From: Nesterenkonia sandarakina
GTDB taxonomy: Bacteria; Actinomycetota; Actinomycetes; Actinomycetales; Micrococcaceae
Direction of reading: 5' to 3'
Length of the DNA stretch: 64,000 bases
Assembly: GCF_003003175.1 (NCBI RefSeq)
Contig: NZ_PVTY01000001.1
Location: 286,901 to 350,900, forward strand
Shown: in pieces, positions 8,378 to 16,026 of the stretch
Position numbering within the stretch: the first letter of the stretch is position 1
How the letters are laid out: every line of letters starts with the position of its first letter
The notes under the pieces: generated by a model
The model's database searches: none
What the model saw: the letters and a program-made list of their open reading frames with translations, nothing else
Told to the model about the DNA's origin: nothing
Translations under genes and position numbers: made by a program

Positions 8378-9358
8378 ATGAACTCCACAGCAGAAGCAGA
8401 ACCCTTCGACGCGATCATCATCGGCGGAGGCGCCGCCGGACTCAGCGCCGCCCAGTCGCTGGGCCGCGCGCTGCGCCGGACGCTGATCCTCGATGCCGGT
8501 GAACCCCGCAACCGCTTCGCCGCGCAGATGCACAACATCCTGGGCCACGACGGCGCCTCTCCCGCCGAGCTGCTGGCCGCCGGGCGGGCCGAGGCGCAGC
8601 GCTACGGCGTCGAGCACCTCACCGCGGGGGTGCACCGGGTCAGCGACTCCACCCGTGCCGACTCCACCGACAAGACCGGACCGCGCGAACTCGTCGTGAC
8701 CCTGGACTCCGGGGTCCAGCTCTTCACCCGCACGGTCATCGCCGCCTCAGGTGTGACCGACGTGCTGCCGCCCATTCCGGGGCTGGCCGAGAACTGGGGC
8801 TCCAGCGTGCTGCACTGTCCGTACTGCCACGGCTGGGAGGTCCGCGGACGGCGTCTGGCGGTGCTCGCCACCAGTCCGATGCAGCTGCACCAGGCGCAGC
8901 TGCTGCGCCAGTGGAGCGACCGGCTGACCTACTTCCATGCCGGCGCCGGCGAGCTGACCGCGGAGACGGCCGCACGGCTGCGCGCACGCGGGGTGGTCCT
9001 CGAGCCGACCCCGGTCACGGAGGTGCTCGGCGACGGCACCCACGTGACCGGCGTCGTCCTTCAGGACTCGCGCACCGTCGAGGTCGACGCCATCTTCACC
9101 GGCGGCAGCCTCGCCCCGCGCGACGGGTACCTGCGCGATCTCCGGCTTGAGCGCGAGGACACCGTGGTGGGCAGCTTCTTGAAGGTCGACGCCGCGGGTC
9201 AGACCTCGCACGAGCGGATCTGGGCGGCGGGAAACATCGCGTCTCCGATGGCGACCGTGCCGGTCTCCACGGGGATGGGGAGCTTCGCCGGAGCGGCCGC
9301 CAACGGCGCGCTGGTCATGGAGGAGTTCGACCTCGCCGAGGCCGGTAAGAACCAGTAA
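8378..9358 (+). CDS. Thioredoxin-reductase-like NAD(P)/FAD oxidoreductase
   Basis: A 326-aa flavoprotein with an N-terminal FAD Rossmann motif (AIIIGGGAAGLSAAQSLGRA, residues 13-32), the redox pair in HCPYCHGWE (C147, C150), and a C-terminal FAD-binding segment IWAAGNIASP. The second Rossmann region (RRLAVLATSPMQLHQAQ) lacks the GGGDSA signature of classical TrxB, so this is the ferredoxin/bacillithiol-reductase-like branch rather than thioredoxin reductase itself. The divergent cupin-type repressor implies induction by a specific signal. Electron partner unknown. Confidence 0.85.
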   Translation: MNSTAEAEPFDAIIIGGGAAGLSAAQSLGRALRRTLILDAGEPRNRFAAQMHNILGHDGASPAELLAAGRAEAQRYGVEHLTAGVHRVSDSTRADSTDKTGPRELVVTLDSGVQLFTRTVIAASGVTDVLPPIPGLAENWGSSVLHCPYCHGWEVRGRRLAVLATSPMQLHQAQLLRQWSDRLTYFHAGAGELTAETAARLRARGVVLEPTPVTEVLGDGTHVTGVVLQDSRTVEVDAIFTGGSLAPRDGYLRDLRLEREDTVVGSFLKVDAAGQTSHERIWAAGNIASPMATVPVSTGMGSFAGAAANGALVMEEFDLAEAGKNQ

Positions 9359-9364
9359 CGTGGT

Positions 9365-9400
9365 GGGTGTGCGGCTGCGATGCCCTCGCGCCGCACACCC
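9365..9400 (+). terminator. Very stable hairpin between the flavoprotein gene and pncA
   Basis: GGGTGTGCGGC (9365-9375) pairs perfectly with GCCGCACACCC (9390-9400). Inside, GCGA (9377-9380) pairs with TCGC (9386-9389), leaving one bulged T and a 5-nt loop. It starts 6 nt after the flavoprotein stop and ends 20 nt before the pncA ribosome binding site. No U-tract follows. It may be a U-less terminator, an mRNA-stabilising 3' end or a pncA leader structure. Confidence 0.65.
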
Positions 9401-9431
9401 ATACCCGGAGCTTTCCGACCAGGAGGACGTA

Positions 9432-10076
9432 GTGGCCCAGGCGCTGATCATTGTGGATGTGCAGCAGGACTTCTGTGAGGGCGGGGCGCTGGCGGTCGCC
9501 GGCGGCGCGCAGGTCGCCAGCGAGATCAGTGAGTTCCTCGAGGACAGCTACGCCGAGTTCGACGCGATCCTCACCACGCAGGACTGGCACATCGACCCCG
9601 GTCCACACTTCTCCGCCACCCCGGATTTCAAGGTGAGCTGGCCGGAGCACTGCGTGGCCGGCACCCCCGGGGCCGAGCTGCACCCGAATCTCGACACCGA
9701 GCATGTGGATGCACGCTTCCTCAAGGGGCTGTACTCCGACGGCTACTCCGGCTTCGAAGGTCTCGAGGGTGACCCGGAGAAGGTCGGCAGCCTCGAGGGC
9801 GAGAACGGCACCAAGGTCGGGCCGGCCGCGGCGATCACCGAGGGCTCGGCGGACCTGCACACCTGGCTGCGCGCCCAGGACATCGACGCCGTGACCATCG
9901 TCGGCATCGCCACCGATCACTGCGTGCGGGCCACCGTGCTGGATGCGGTGGAGAACGACTTCCGGGTCCGGGTGATCCGCGAGCTCACGGTCGGGGTCAG
10001 CGAGGACTCCGTGGCGGAGGCCTACGAGGAGTTCGACGCCGCCGAGGTCGAGGTCCTCAGCCTCGAAGATCTCTGA
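9432..10076 (+). CDS. pncA: Nicotinamidase (isochorismatase family)
   Basis: Hydrolyses nicotinamide to nicotinate, feeding PncB. The catalytic triad is visible: D9 in IIVDVQQDF, K98 in RFLKGL and C164 in ATDHCVRATVL. The metal-site DWH is at 51-53. I place the start at GTG 9432 (214 aa) because AGGAGG (9421-9426) lies 5 nt upstream; a longer frame reaches 9360 but crosses the hairpin. Typical nicotinamidase features (GGALAVAGG after the first Asp; SGFEG after the Lys) favour PncA over other isochorismatases. Confidence 0.9.
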   Translation: MAQALIIVDVQQDFCEGGALAVAGGAQVASEISEFLEDSYAEFDAILTTQDWHIDPGPHFSATPDFKVSWPEHCVAGTPGAELHPNLDTEHVDARFLKGLYSDGYSGFEGLEGDPEKVGSLEGENGTKVGPAAAITEGSADLHTWLRAQDIDAVTIVGIATDHCVRATVLDAVENDFRVRVIRELTVGVSEDSVAEAYEEFDAAEVEVLSLEDL

Positions 10077-10078
10077 GC

Positions 10079-10119
10079 CGCAGGGCTGAATGCCCCGGCC
10101 CGGCGCATCCAGCCCTGCG
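10079..10119. terminator. Bidirectional terminator between pncA and the helicase gene
   Basis: CGCAGGGCTG (10079-10088) and CAGCCCTGCG (10110-10119) are perfect complements. Inside them ATGC pairs with GCAT after one mismatch, giving about 14 bp. It lies 2 nt after the pncA stop and about 50 nt beyond the stop of the convergent helicase gene, so it can serve both. There is no long T-tract. Confidence 0.7.
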
Positions 10120-10170
10120 CACTGAGCTCTGCGCCTTGGGCTCAGACCGCGAGGCTCTCCGCGGCTCAGG

Positions 10171-11958
10171 CTACTTGCGCCCGACGAACCACATCTGGAT
10201 CGTCTTCAGCCGCTCCTCGAGCTGGGTCTGCGTGGCCTGACCCACCGCCGGGCCACCGCAGACGTCGCGGAGCTTGGTGTGGATGCTGCCCTGGTGCATC
10301 CCGGTCTTCGCCGCATAGGCCGAGACCGACTTGTTCAGCGTGGCCCGCAGCGTCTTGAGCTGCCGGTGGTCGATCACCGGCTCCGCCGGCGCGGCCGAGG
10401 CCGGCTTGCGGCGCAGCTGGTCTGCCTGGTGCTGACGCAGCAGCGTGGAGACCTGCTCCGGCTCGAGCAGCCCGGGGATGCCGAGGAAGTCCAGCTCCTC
10501 CTCGGAGCCCATGGCGCCGCCGAGGCCGAACTCCGCGCCGTCGAAGAGGACCTTGTCGAAGGAGGCGTTGGAATGCAGCGCGGCGAACTCGCCGCGCTCG
10601 AGCTGATCCGAGCCGCGCTCCTCCTTGTTGGCCGCATCGAGCAGCTCGTCGTCGAGGCCCTCCTCGGCGTTCTCGATCGCCGAGCGCGGGACGTCCAGGG
10701 CGTGGTCGCGCTCCTGCTCCATCTCATTGGCCAGCGTGGTCAGCACCGGGACCGAGGGCAGGAAGACCGAGGCGACCTCGGCCTTCTTGCGCAGCCGCAC
10801 GAAACGACCCACGGCCTGGGCGAAGAACAGCGGGGTCGAGGTGGAGGTGGCATAGACGCCCACGCAGAGCCGCGGCACGTCCACGCCCTCTGAGACCATC
10901 CGGACCGCGACCATCCACAGCCTCGAGGGGTCGTCAGAGAACTTCTCGATCTGGTTCGACGCGCCCTTGTCGTCGGAGAGCACGACGGTGGTCTTCTGTC
11001 CGGTGAGCTCGTCGAGCTGGGCGGCGTAGGCGCGCGCGGTCTCATGGTCGGTCGCGATGACCAGTCCGCCGGCGTCGTCGATCTTGTCGCGCACCTTGAG
11101 CAGCCGCTGGTGCGCTGCCCGCAGCACCGAGGGGATCCACTCCCCCTCCGGGTTCAGCGCGGTGCGCCAGGCGTGGTTGGTGATGTCCTTGGTGGCGGCG
11201 GCCCCGAGCTGGGCCTCCATCTCCTCGCCGGCGGAGGTCCGCCAGCGCATATTGCCGGAGTAGGCCATGAAGACCACTGGACGCACCACGCGGTCCTTCA
11301 GCGCCGGACCATAGTTGTAGGCGTAGTCGGCCTTGGACCGGCGCACCCCGGCGCCGTCCTCCACGTACTCCACGAAGGGGATCGGCGAGGTGTCGGAGCG
11401 GAACGGGGTCCCGGTCAGCGCAAGCCGACGCACGGCGGGGTCGAAGGCCTCACGCACACCGTCGCCCCAGGACAGCGCGTCACCGGCGTGGTGGATCTCG
11501 TCGAAGATCACCAGGGTGCGCGCGGCCTCGGTCTTGTTCCGGTGCAGCGCAGGCTTGTTCGCGACCTGCGCATAGGTCACCACAACTCCGATGTACTGGC
11601 GCCCGTGGCGGCCGTCGGAGTTCTTGAAGTTCGGGTCCAGGGCGAGACCCACCCGACCTGCCGCGTCGGCCCACTGGCGCTTCAGGTGCTCGGTCGGGGC
11701 GACCACGTAGATCCGGTTGACCTCCCCGGACTCCACCAGCAGCTTCGCCACACGCAGCGCGAAGGTGGTCTTGCCCGCGCCGGGGGTCGCCACGGCGAGG
11801 AAGTCCTTCGGCCGCTTCTGGATGTAGAGGTCCAGGGCCTCCTGCTGCCACTGGCGCAGCGTGCCTGCGGTGCCGTGGGCGGCGCGGTGCGGATAGACCG
11901 GGGGTAGGGATCGGCCGACATCGGTGCCGACGTCGAAAAGCGTCTCAGACTGCTCCAC
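10171..11958 (-). CDS. SF2 DEAD/DEAH-type helicase
   Basis: A 595-aa superfamily 2 ATPase related to the UvrB/XPB group. Walker A is ATPGAGKTT (residues 58-65), motif II is FDEIHH (152-157), motif III is LTGTPF, and motif VI is QAVGRFVR near residue 385. The C-terminal 60 residues (LKTLRATLNKSVSAYAAKTG ... IHTKLRDVCGG) look like a small DNA-binding helical domain. Such stand-alone helicases are common in actinobacteria and are presumed to act in DNA repair or RNA remodelling. It starts with GTG 23 nt after the DUF3039 stop, with no good ribosome binding site, so coupling to that gene is likely. Confidence 0.85.
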   Translation of the reverse strand: MEQSETLFDVGTDVGRSLPPVYPHRAAHGTAGTLRQWQQEALDLYIQKRPKDFLAVATPGAGKTTFALRVAKLLVESGEVNRIYVVAPTEHLKRQWADAAGRVGLALDPNFKNSDGRHGRQYIGVVVTYAQVANKPALHRNKTEAARTLVIFDEIHHAGDALSWGDGVREAFDPAVRRLALTGTPFRSDTSPIPFVEYVEDGAGVRRSKADYAYNYGPALKDRVVRPVVFMAYSGNMRWRTSAGEEMEAQLGAAATKDITNHAWRTALNPEGEWIPSVLRAAHQRLLKVRDKIDDAGGLVIATDHETARAYAAQLDELTGQKTTVVLSDDKGASNQIEKFSDDPSRLWMVAVRMVSEGVDVPRLCVGVYATSTSTPLFFAQAVGRFVRLRKKAEVASVFLPSVPVLTTLANEMEQERDHALDVPRSAIENAEEGLDDELLDAANKEERGSDQLERGEFAALHSNASFDKVLFDGAEFGLGGAMGSEEELDFLGIPGLLEPEQVSTLLRQHQADQLRRKPASAAPAEPVIDHRQLKTLRATLNKSVSAYAAKTGMHQGSIHTKLRDVCGGPAVGQATQTQLEERLKTIQMWFVGRK

Positions 11959-11981
11959 TGTGTTCTGGGCTCAGCGCAGGT

Positions 11982-12392
11982 TCAGCTGCGGCCGAAGCCG
12001 AAGAAGCCGCGCTTGCCGCCGGAGTCTCCGCCGGACTTGCCGTCGCCGTCGCCGCCCATCATCTCTTCATAGATCTCTTTGCACTCCGGGCAGACCGGGA
12101 ACTTCTTGGGGTCCCGTGATGGGATCCAGACCTTGCCGCACAGAGCCACCACGGCGCCGCCCTCGAGGGCGGACTCCATGATGCGGTTCTTGTTCACGTA
12201 GTGGGCGAATCGCTCGTGATCTCCGGGCTCGGAGAGCTGCTCCTGGTGCTCGCGCTCGATGGTCGCCGCTCCGCCGGGCGCCGGCGCGGCGGCCGGATCA
12301 GCGGTGTGCAGATGTGCCGGCCCACCCTGGAGGGGGGTCTGCGTGCCGAAGCGGGCGTCAGCGGGCTGGAGTCCATTCTCGATGACCATCAT
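11982..12392 (-). CDS. DUF3039 family protein
   Basis: An actinobacterial protein of about 136 aa. The core ERFAHYVNKNRIMESALEGG, then VVALCGKVWIPSRDPKKFPVCPECKEIYEEM, is characteristic of DUF3039 and contains three cysteines (ALCGK, CPEC) that may bind zinc. It ends in a Gly/Asp/Ser-rich stretch and KRGFFGFGRS. Start ATG 12392 lies 7 nt after TAGACT, indicating leaderless translation. Role unknown; often next to this helicase. Confidence 0.85.
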   Translation of the reverse strand: MMVIENGLQPADARFGTQTPLQGGPAHLHTADPAAAPAPGGAATIEREHQEQLSEPGDHERFAHYVNKNRIMESALEGGAVVALCGKVWIPSRDPKKFPVCPECKEIYEEMMGGDGDGKSGGDSGGKRGFFGFGRS

Positions 12393-12399
12393 GGGCCCT

Positions 12400-12405
12400 A
12401 GTCTA
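12400..12405 (-). promoter_or_regulatory. Leaderless -10 (TAGACT) of the DUF3039 gene
   Basis: TAGACT on the minus strand ends 7 nt before ATG 12392. The same hexamer precedes argS and tgt at 6-nt spacing. Confidence 0.55.
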
Positions 12406-12490
12406 GCGAGCCTCGGCGAGGACATCATCCCCGTGTGGGCAACGTGTCTGGACCTGGGGAGTGCCCGGCCGAGGACTCGTCGGCTCGTTC

Positions 12491-14071
12491 TCAGTACTGG
12501 CTCACCGTCTGGAAGAGCTCCGGCTGGCTGCGTTCGAAGACCCGGGCCCCCAGCGTGACTCCGATCCAGACCAGACCGAGCCCCTTGAGCACCGCGGCGA
12601 TCCCGAGCGCCCAGCCCAGCCAGGAGTCACCGCTGATCAGCCAGACGATGACCAAGATCACCTCCGGCAGCATCAGCGCCACGGTGGCGACCAGCATGCC
12701 GAGCTGGACGATCATCAGGCGTCCCGTGGAGCCGGATGGCTGGCTCAGCGGCCCGTCCCCCGGCTTGGGGACGGGGTAGGTGAAGCGTGCCGAGACCAGG
12801 CAGGAGAATCCTGCCGTGCTCAGCAGCAGACCCACGCTCGCGCCCACCAGGGCGGCAGTGGTGGCCGGTCCGGTGAACATCACCGCGGGGATCAGAGCGC
12901 TGAGCAGCGTGATGGGCAGCCCGAAGCTCAGCAGTCCGACCAGGCGACCGACCCGGTCAGCCGTGCCGGAGACGCCGCTGGTGATGTGCAGCGCGAAGGC
13001 TGAATGGTCATAGGAGATGTCCGCGGAGATCGCGAAGCCCAGCATCCAGCCGAAGACGGGCCCCAGGGCGAGCAGGACCCACGGCGCATCCAGCTGGGAG
13101 TACATGACCACCGCAAGGACCACGAACGCCGGCAGGAGCACCAGGGTGCCGCCGTAGCGGCTGTCCTTGAGCCAGTAGGTGCTGGCCCGCGCGGCCACCG
13201 CGCCCCAGGGCGTGGCCGGGAAGCGGGCGAACAGCCCCAGCCCCTGGTCGCTCTTGGAGCCCGAGGAGCTCTGCACGGTGGGCCGCTCGGTGATCTTCAC
13301 CAGCGCGGCCCGGATGACGACGACGGCGAGGGCAGCCGTGGCTGCCAGGATCGCCAGCCGGATCATGAACATGCCCCAGTCACCGGCCGCGGCATCAGCC
13401 GGCAGCGCGGCCCCGGCGCCCAGCGGGGTGAGCGCGAGGATGTCGACCACCGTGGGCACGGCGTCGGCCAGGGAGGAGAAGGCACTCTCAAGACCGATCA
13501 TGATCGGGTAGAGCAGAACCATCAGGCCCAGCGCCAGGATGGCCAGGAAGTCCCGGGACCGGCGACCGCTGAGCCAGGCGCTGATCGACGTGGTCACCGC
13601 CTGGGAGACCAGGCTGAACGTGATCAGCAGCAGGGGCAGCGTGGTCACCGCCGTCGCCGCGGCAGCAGCGTCCCAGCGCCAGTGCAGCACCTGTCCGATC
13701 AGCCAGATCACTGTGAGCACCGCCCCGATCGAGATCAGCCCGGTCAGCGCCAGGCCGAGGATGAGTCCGCGACGCGGGATGCCGTAGGTGATGAACTGGC
13801 GCGGGTTCATCGCCGTGTCCGCCCCGGAGACGAACACCGGGATGATCAGCCAGAGCAGGAAGATCGCCGAACCCATCAGGACGCTGGCGGTGCGGACGAA
13901 CTCTGCGTCGATCACCGCGGCGCCTCCCTCCATGACCTGCAGGGAGAAGATCATCCCGACGATGCCCAGTCCGTAGAGACCGGCGAAGATCGTGCCCAGG
14001 ATGTGCCAGACCGACTGGTTGAAGCCGTTGAAGGTGAGGTCCCGCTTGAGCCGGATCAGAGTTGCAACCAT
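12491..14071 (-). CDS. ABC transporter permease, multi-spanning
   Basis: A 526-aa integral membrane protein with about twelve hydrophobic segments, for example near residues 22-46, 68-86, 104-128, 150-172, 185-205, 300-345 and 470-500. No substrate-binding domain is visible. It overlaps the ATPase gene by 16 bp, so the two form an ABC-2-like exporter. Substrate cannot be inferred; drug, lipid or peptide export are possibilities. Confidence 0.8.
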   Translation of the reverse strand: MVATLIRLKRDLTFNGFNQSVWHILGTIFAGLYGLGIVGMIFSLQVMEGGAAVIDAEFVRTASVLMGSAIFLLWLIIPVFVSGADTAMNPRQFITYGIPRRGLILGLALTGLISIGAVLTVIWLIGQVLHWRWDAAAAATAVTTLPLLLITFSLVSQAVTTSISAWLSGRRSRDFLAILALGLMVLLYPIMIGLESAFSSLADAVPTVVDILALTPLGAGAALPADAAAGDWGMFMIRLAILAATAALAVVVIRAALVKITERPTVQSSSGSKSDQGLGLFARFPATPWGAVAARASTYWLKDSRYGGTLVLLPAFVVLAVVMYSQLDAPWVLLALGPVFGWMLGFAISADISYDHSAFALHITSGVSGTADRVGRLVGLLSFGLPITLLSALIPAVMFTGPATTAALVGASVGLLLSTAGFSCLVSARFTYPVPKPGDGPLSQPSGSTGRLMIVQLGMLVATVALMLPEVILVIVWLISGDSWLGWALGIAAVLKGLGLVWIGVTLGARVFERSQPELFQTVSQY

Positions 14072-14841
14072 GCGAGCTCCTGATCTCCACCCTCGAGTCC
14101 TACCAGCTCGACGAAGCGAGTCTCGAGGTCAGACCCGCCCCGGACCTCCTCGAGCGTGCCGGAGGCCAGCAGCCGCCCTTCCGCGATGATCCCGACATGG
14201 GAGCACATCCGCTGGACCAGATCCATCACGTGGCTGGAGAGGATCACAGTGCCTCCGGAGCCGACATAGGACTCCAGCAGGCCGCGGATGGTGCGCGCCG
14301 AGACCGGGTCCACGGCCTCGAAGGGCTCGTCGAGCACCAGAAGCTCGGGAGCATGGACCATCGCCGAGGCCAGCGCGATCTTCTTGGTCATTCCCGCGGA
14401 ATAGTCCTGGACCAGCTTCCCCTTCGCCTCCTCGAGGCCGAGCACCCGGAGCAGGTCAGCAGTGCGGGACTCGACGGTCTCCCGGTCCATCCCACGCAGC
14501 AGCCCGGCGTAGGTGACCAGCTGAGCGCCGGTGAGCTTGTTGAAGAGCAGGACGCCGTCGGCGAGCACGCCCATGGAGCGCTTGGCCTCGCTCGGCTGGG
14601 CCCAGACGTCGATGCCCACCACCTCGGCAGTGCCGGCGTCTGGTCGCATGAGACCGGTGGCCATCGACAGCGTGGTGGTCTTGCCGGCACCGTTGGGGCC
14701 GACGAACCCGTAGAAGGAGCCGCGCGGCACCTCCAGGTCGAGGTCCTGCACGGCGGGGGTCTGTCCGAATCGCTTGGTCAGGCCGCGAAGCCTCAGGGCC
14801 GGCGGCATCAGGGCGGTCGGATTCACGCTGACTGGATCCAT
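14056..14841 (-). CDS. ABC transporter ATP-binding protein
   Basis: A complete nucleotide-binding domain (261 aa): Walker A GPNGAGKTT at 48-56, signature DYSAGMTKK, Walker B LLVLDEP and H-loop SSHVMD. The signature replaces the usual LSGGQ with YSAGM, as in ABC-2 export ATPases. It is first of a two-gene operon with the permease. A GATAGT box ends 8 nt before ATG 14841, suggesting a leaderless mRNA. Confidence 0.93.
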   Translation of the reverse strand: MDPVSVNPTALMPPALRLRGLTKRFGQTPAVQDLDLEVPRGSFYGFVGPNGAGKTTTLSMATGLMRPDAGTAEVVGIDVWAQPSEAKRSMGVLADGVLLFNKLTGAQLVTYAGLLRGMDRETVESRTADLLRVLGLEEAKGKLVQDYSAGMTKKIALASAMVHAPELLVLDEPFEAVDPVSARTIRGLLESYVGSGGTVILSSHVMDLVQRMCSHVGIIAEGRLLASGTLEEVRGGSDLETRFVELVGLEGGDQELAWLQL

Positions 14842-14849
14842 GCCCCGAG

Positions 14850-14855
14850 ACTATC
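14850..14855 (-). promoter_or_regulatory. Candidate leaderless -10 of the ABC operon
   Basis: GATAGT on the minus strand ends 8 nt before ATG 14841. It matches the window-wide pattern except at the first base. Confidence 0.4.
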
Positions 14856-14973
14856 GAGTCCAGCTCAGCGGCGCGTCACCCCTGAGAAGGACATGCGCCG
14901 AGACCCAGGAAGGATCGGCGGCGGATCCTCTGGGGGCTGGTCTCCTCGAGACGCCCTGGAGAGGCCGGGCCTC

Positions 14974-15957
14974 CTAGAAGAGCGCGCGAGCCAGCTGCTT
15001 GCGTGAGGCGGAGACCCGGGGATCGGTGTCCCCGGTGATCGAGTAGAGCTCGACCAGGTGGGCGCGGGCGGTCTCACGGTCATCGCCGAAATGCGTCTGG
15101 ATGAAGCGGACCAGGCGGGAGAAGCCGTCTTCCACGTGGCCTCCGAGCACATCGAGGTCCGCGACGGCGATCTGCGCGCCGACGTCGTCGGGGTTCTCCG
15201 CCGCTGCCTGTCGGGCGGCGGCGAGATCGGCGCCGGTGGTCCGCTGGAGCAGACCCACCTGGGCCAGCCCGATCTTGGCATCCTCGTCGTCCGGCTTCTC
15301 CTTGATGGCCTGCTCATAGGCCTTCGCGGCGGCGGCGTAGTCGCTGTTCTCCAGCGCATCCAGCGCCTCCTGGTGCAGCGGCGGAAGCTCCGGCTCGGCG
15401 GCGGGCCCCTGGCCCTCCACGACTCGGGTGGACTGCGCGGGCAGCTTCTGCGTCATGCCGTTCTGCGTGGCCATCTGCACCATCTGCGTCACGAGCTGGG
15501 AGAGCTGGTCGGCGGGCACCGCCGCGTCGAACTCGCCGACCGGGCGTCCACCGATGAAGGCCGTGGCGACCGGGACCTGATCGGCACTCTGGGCCAGCTC
15601 GGGATGCGCGGAGGCGTCGATCTCGGCGAGCAGCAGGCGGCCCTGCTGCGCGTCGACGAGGTCCTCCAGGGTGGACTTCATGGTCGCCGAGGCGGCATCG
15701 GCGCCGTGGATGAGCACGATCACCGGGGCCTGCGCGGAGAGCTCCACGACCTGCTGCAGCTGCTGCGGCTGCACCGCGATGGCCCAGCTGTTGGGTGCTC
15801 CCGCTGCTGCTGGCGCACTGGGACGCTGGGCTGCCGGGGCTGAAGGAGCCTGGCCGGCCGGTGCGGATGCGCCGGGCGCAGCGGCGAAGCCGGAGAGGTC
15901 CACCGCTCCCCTGGCGTCGACCCGTCGGGACTGGGGTTCCTGGGCGGAATCTGTCAC
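14974..15957 (-). CDS. YbbN-like thioredoxin-fold/TPR protein
   Basis: A 327-aa protein with a Pro/Ala-rich N-terminus, a thioredoxin-like domain (about 75-175: PVIVLIHGADAASATMKSTL, then VPVATAFIGGRPVGEF with the cis-Pro) and a C-terminal helical region with TPR-type repeats (ALENSDYAAAAKAYEQAIKE, residues 203-222). The redox CxxC is absent, as in the co-chaperone YbbN/CnoX group, so a chaperone-holdase or scaffold role is more likely than a reductase. The GTG start follows AAGGAG by 7 nt. Confidence 0.85.
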   Translation of the reverse strand: MTDSAQEPQSRRVDARGAVDLSGFAAAPGASAPAGQAPSAPAAQRPSAPAAAGAPNSWAIAVQPQQLQQVVELSAQAPVIVLIHGADAASATMKSTLEDLVDAQQGRLLLAEIDASAHPELAQSADQVPVATAFIGGRPVGEFDAAVPADQLSQLVTQMVQMATQNGMTQKLPAQSTRVVEGQGPAAEPELPPLHQEALDALENSDYAAAAKAYEQAIKEKPDDEDAKIGLAQVGLLQRTTGADLAAARQAAAENPDDVGAQIAVADLDVLGGHVEDGFSRLVRFIQTHFGDDRETARAHLVELYSITGDTDPRVSASRKQLARALF

Positions 15958-16005
15958 TGCAGCGCTCCTTGCACGTCGGCGTCCGTTGTGGCGGTTCTGC
16001 GGATC

Positions 16006-16026
16006 GATCTCCGGGGAGCGGAGATC
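16006..16026 (-). terminator. Hairpin over the stop codon of the large membrane protein gene
   Basis: GATCTCC (16006-16012) and GGAGATC (16020-16026) are perfect complements around a 7-nt loop and include the stop codon at 16025-16027. Short stem and no U-tract, so a terminator role is tentative. Confidence 0.35.
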
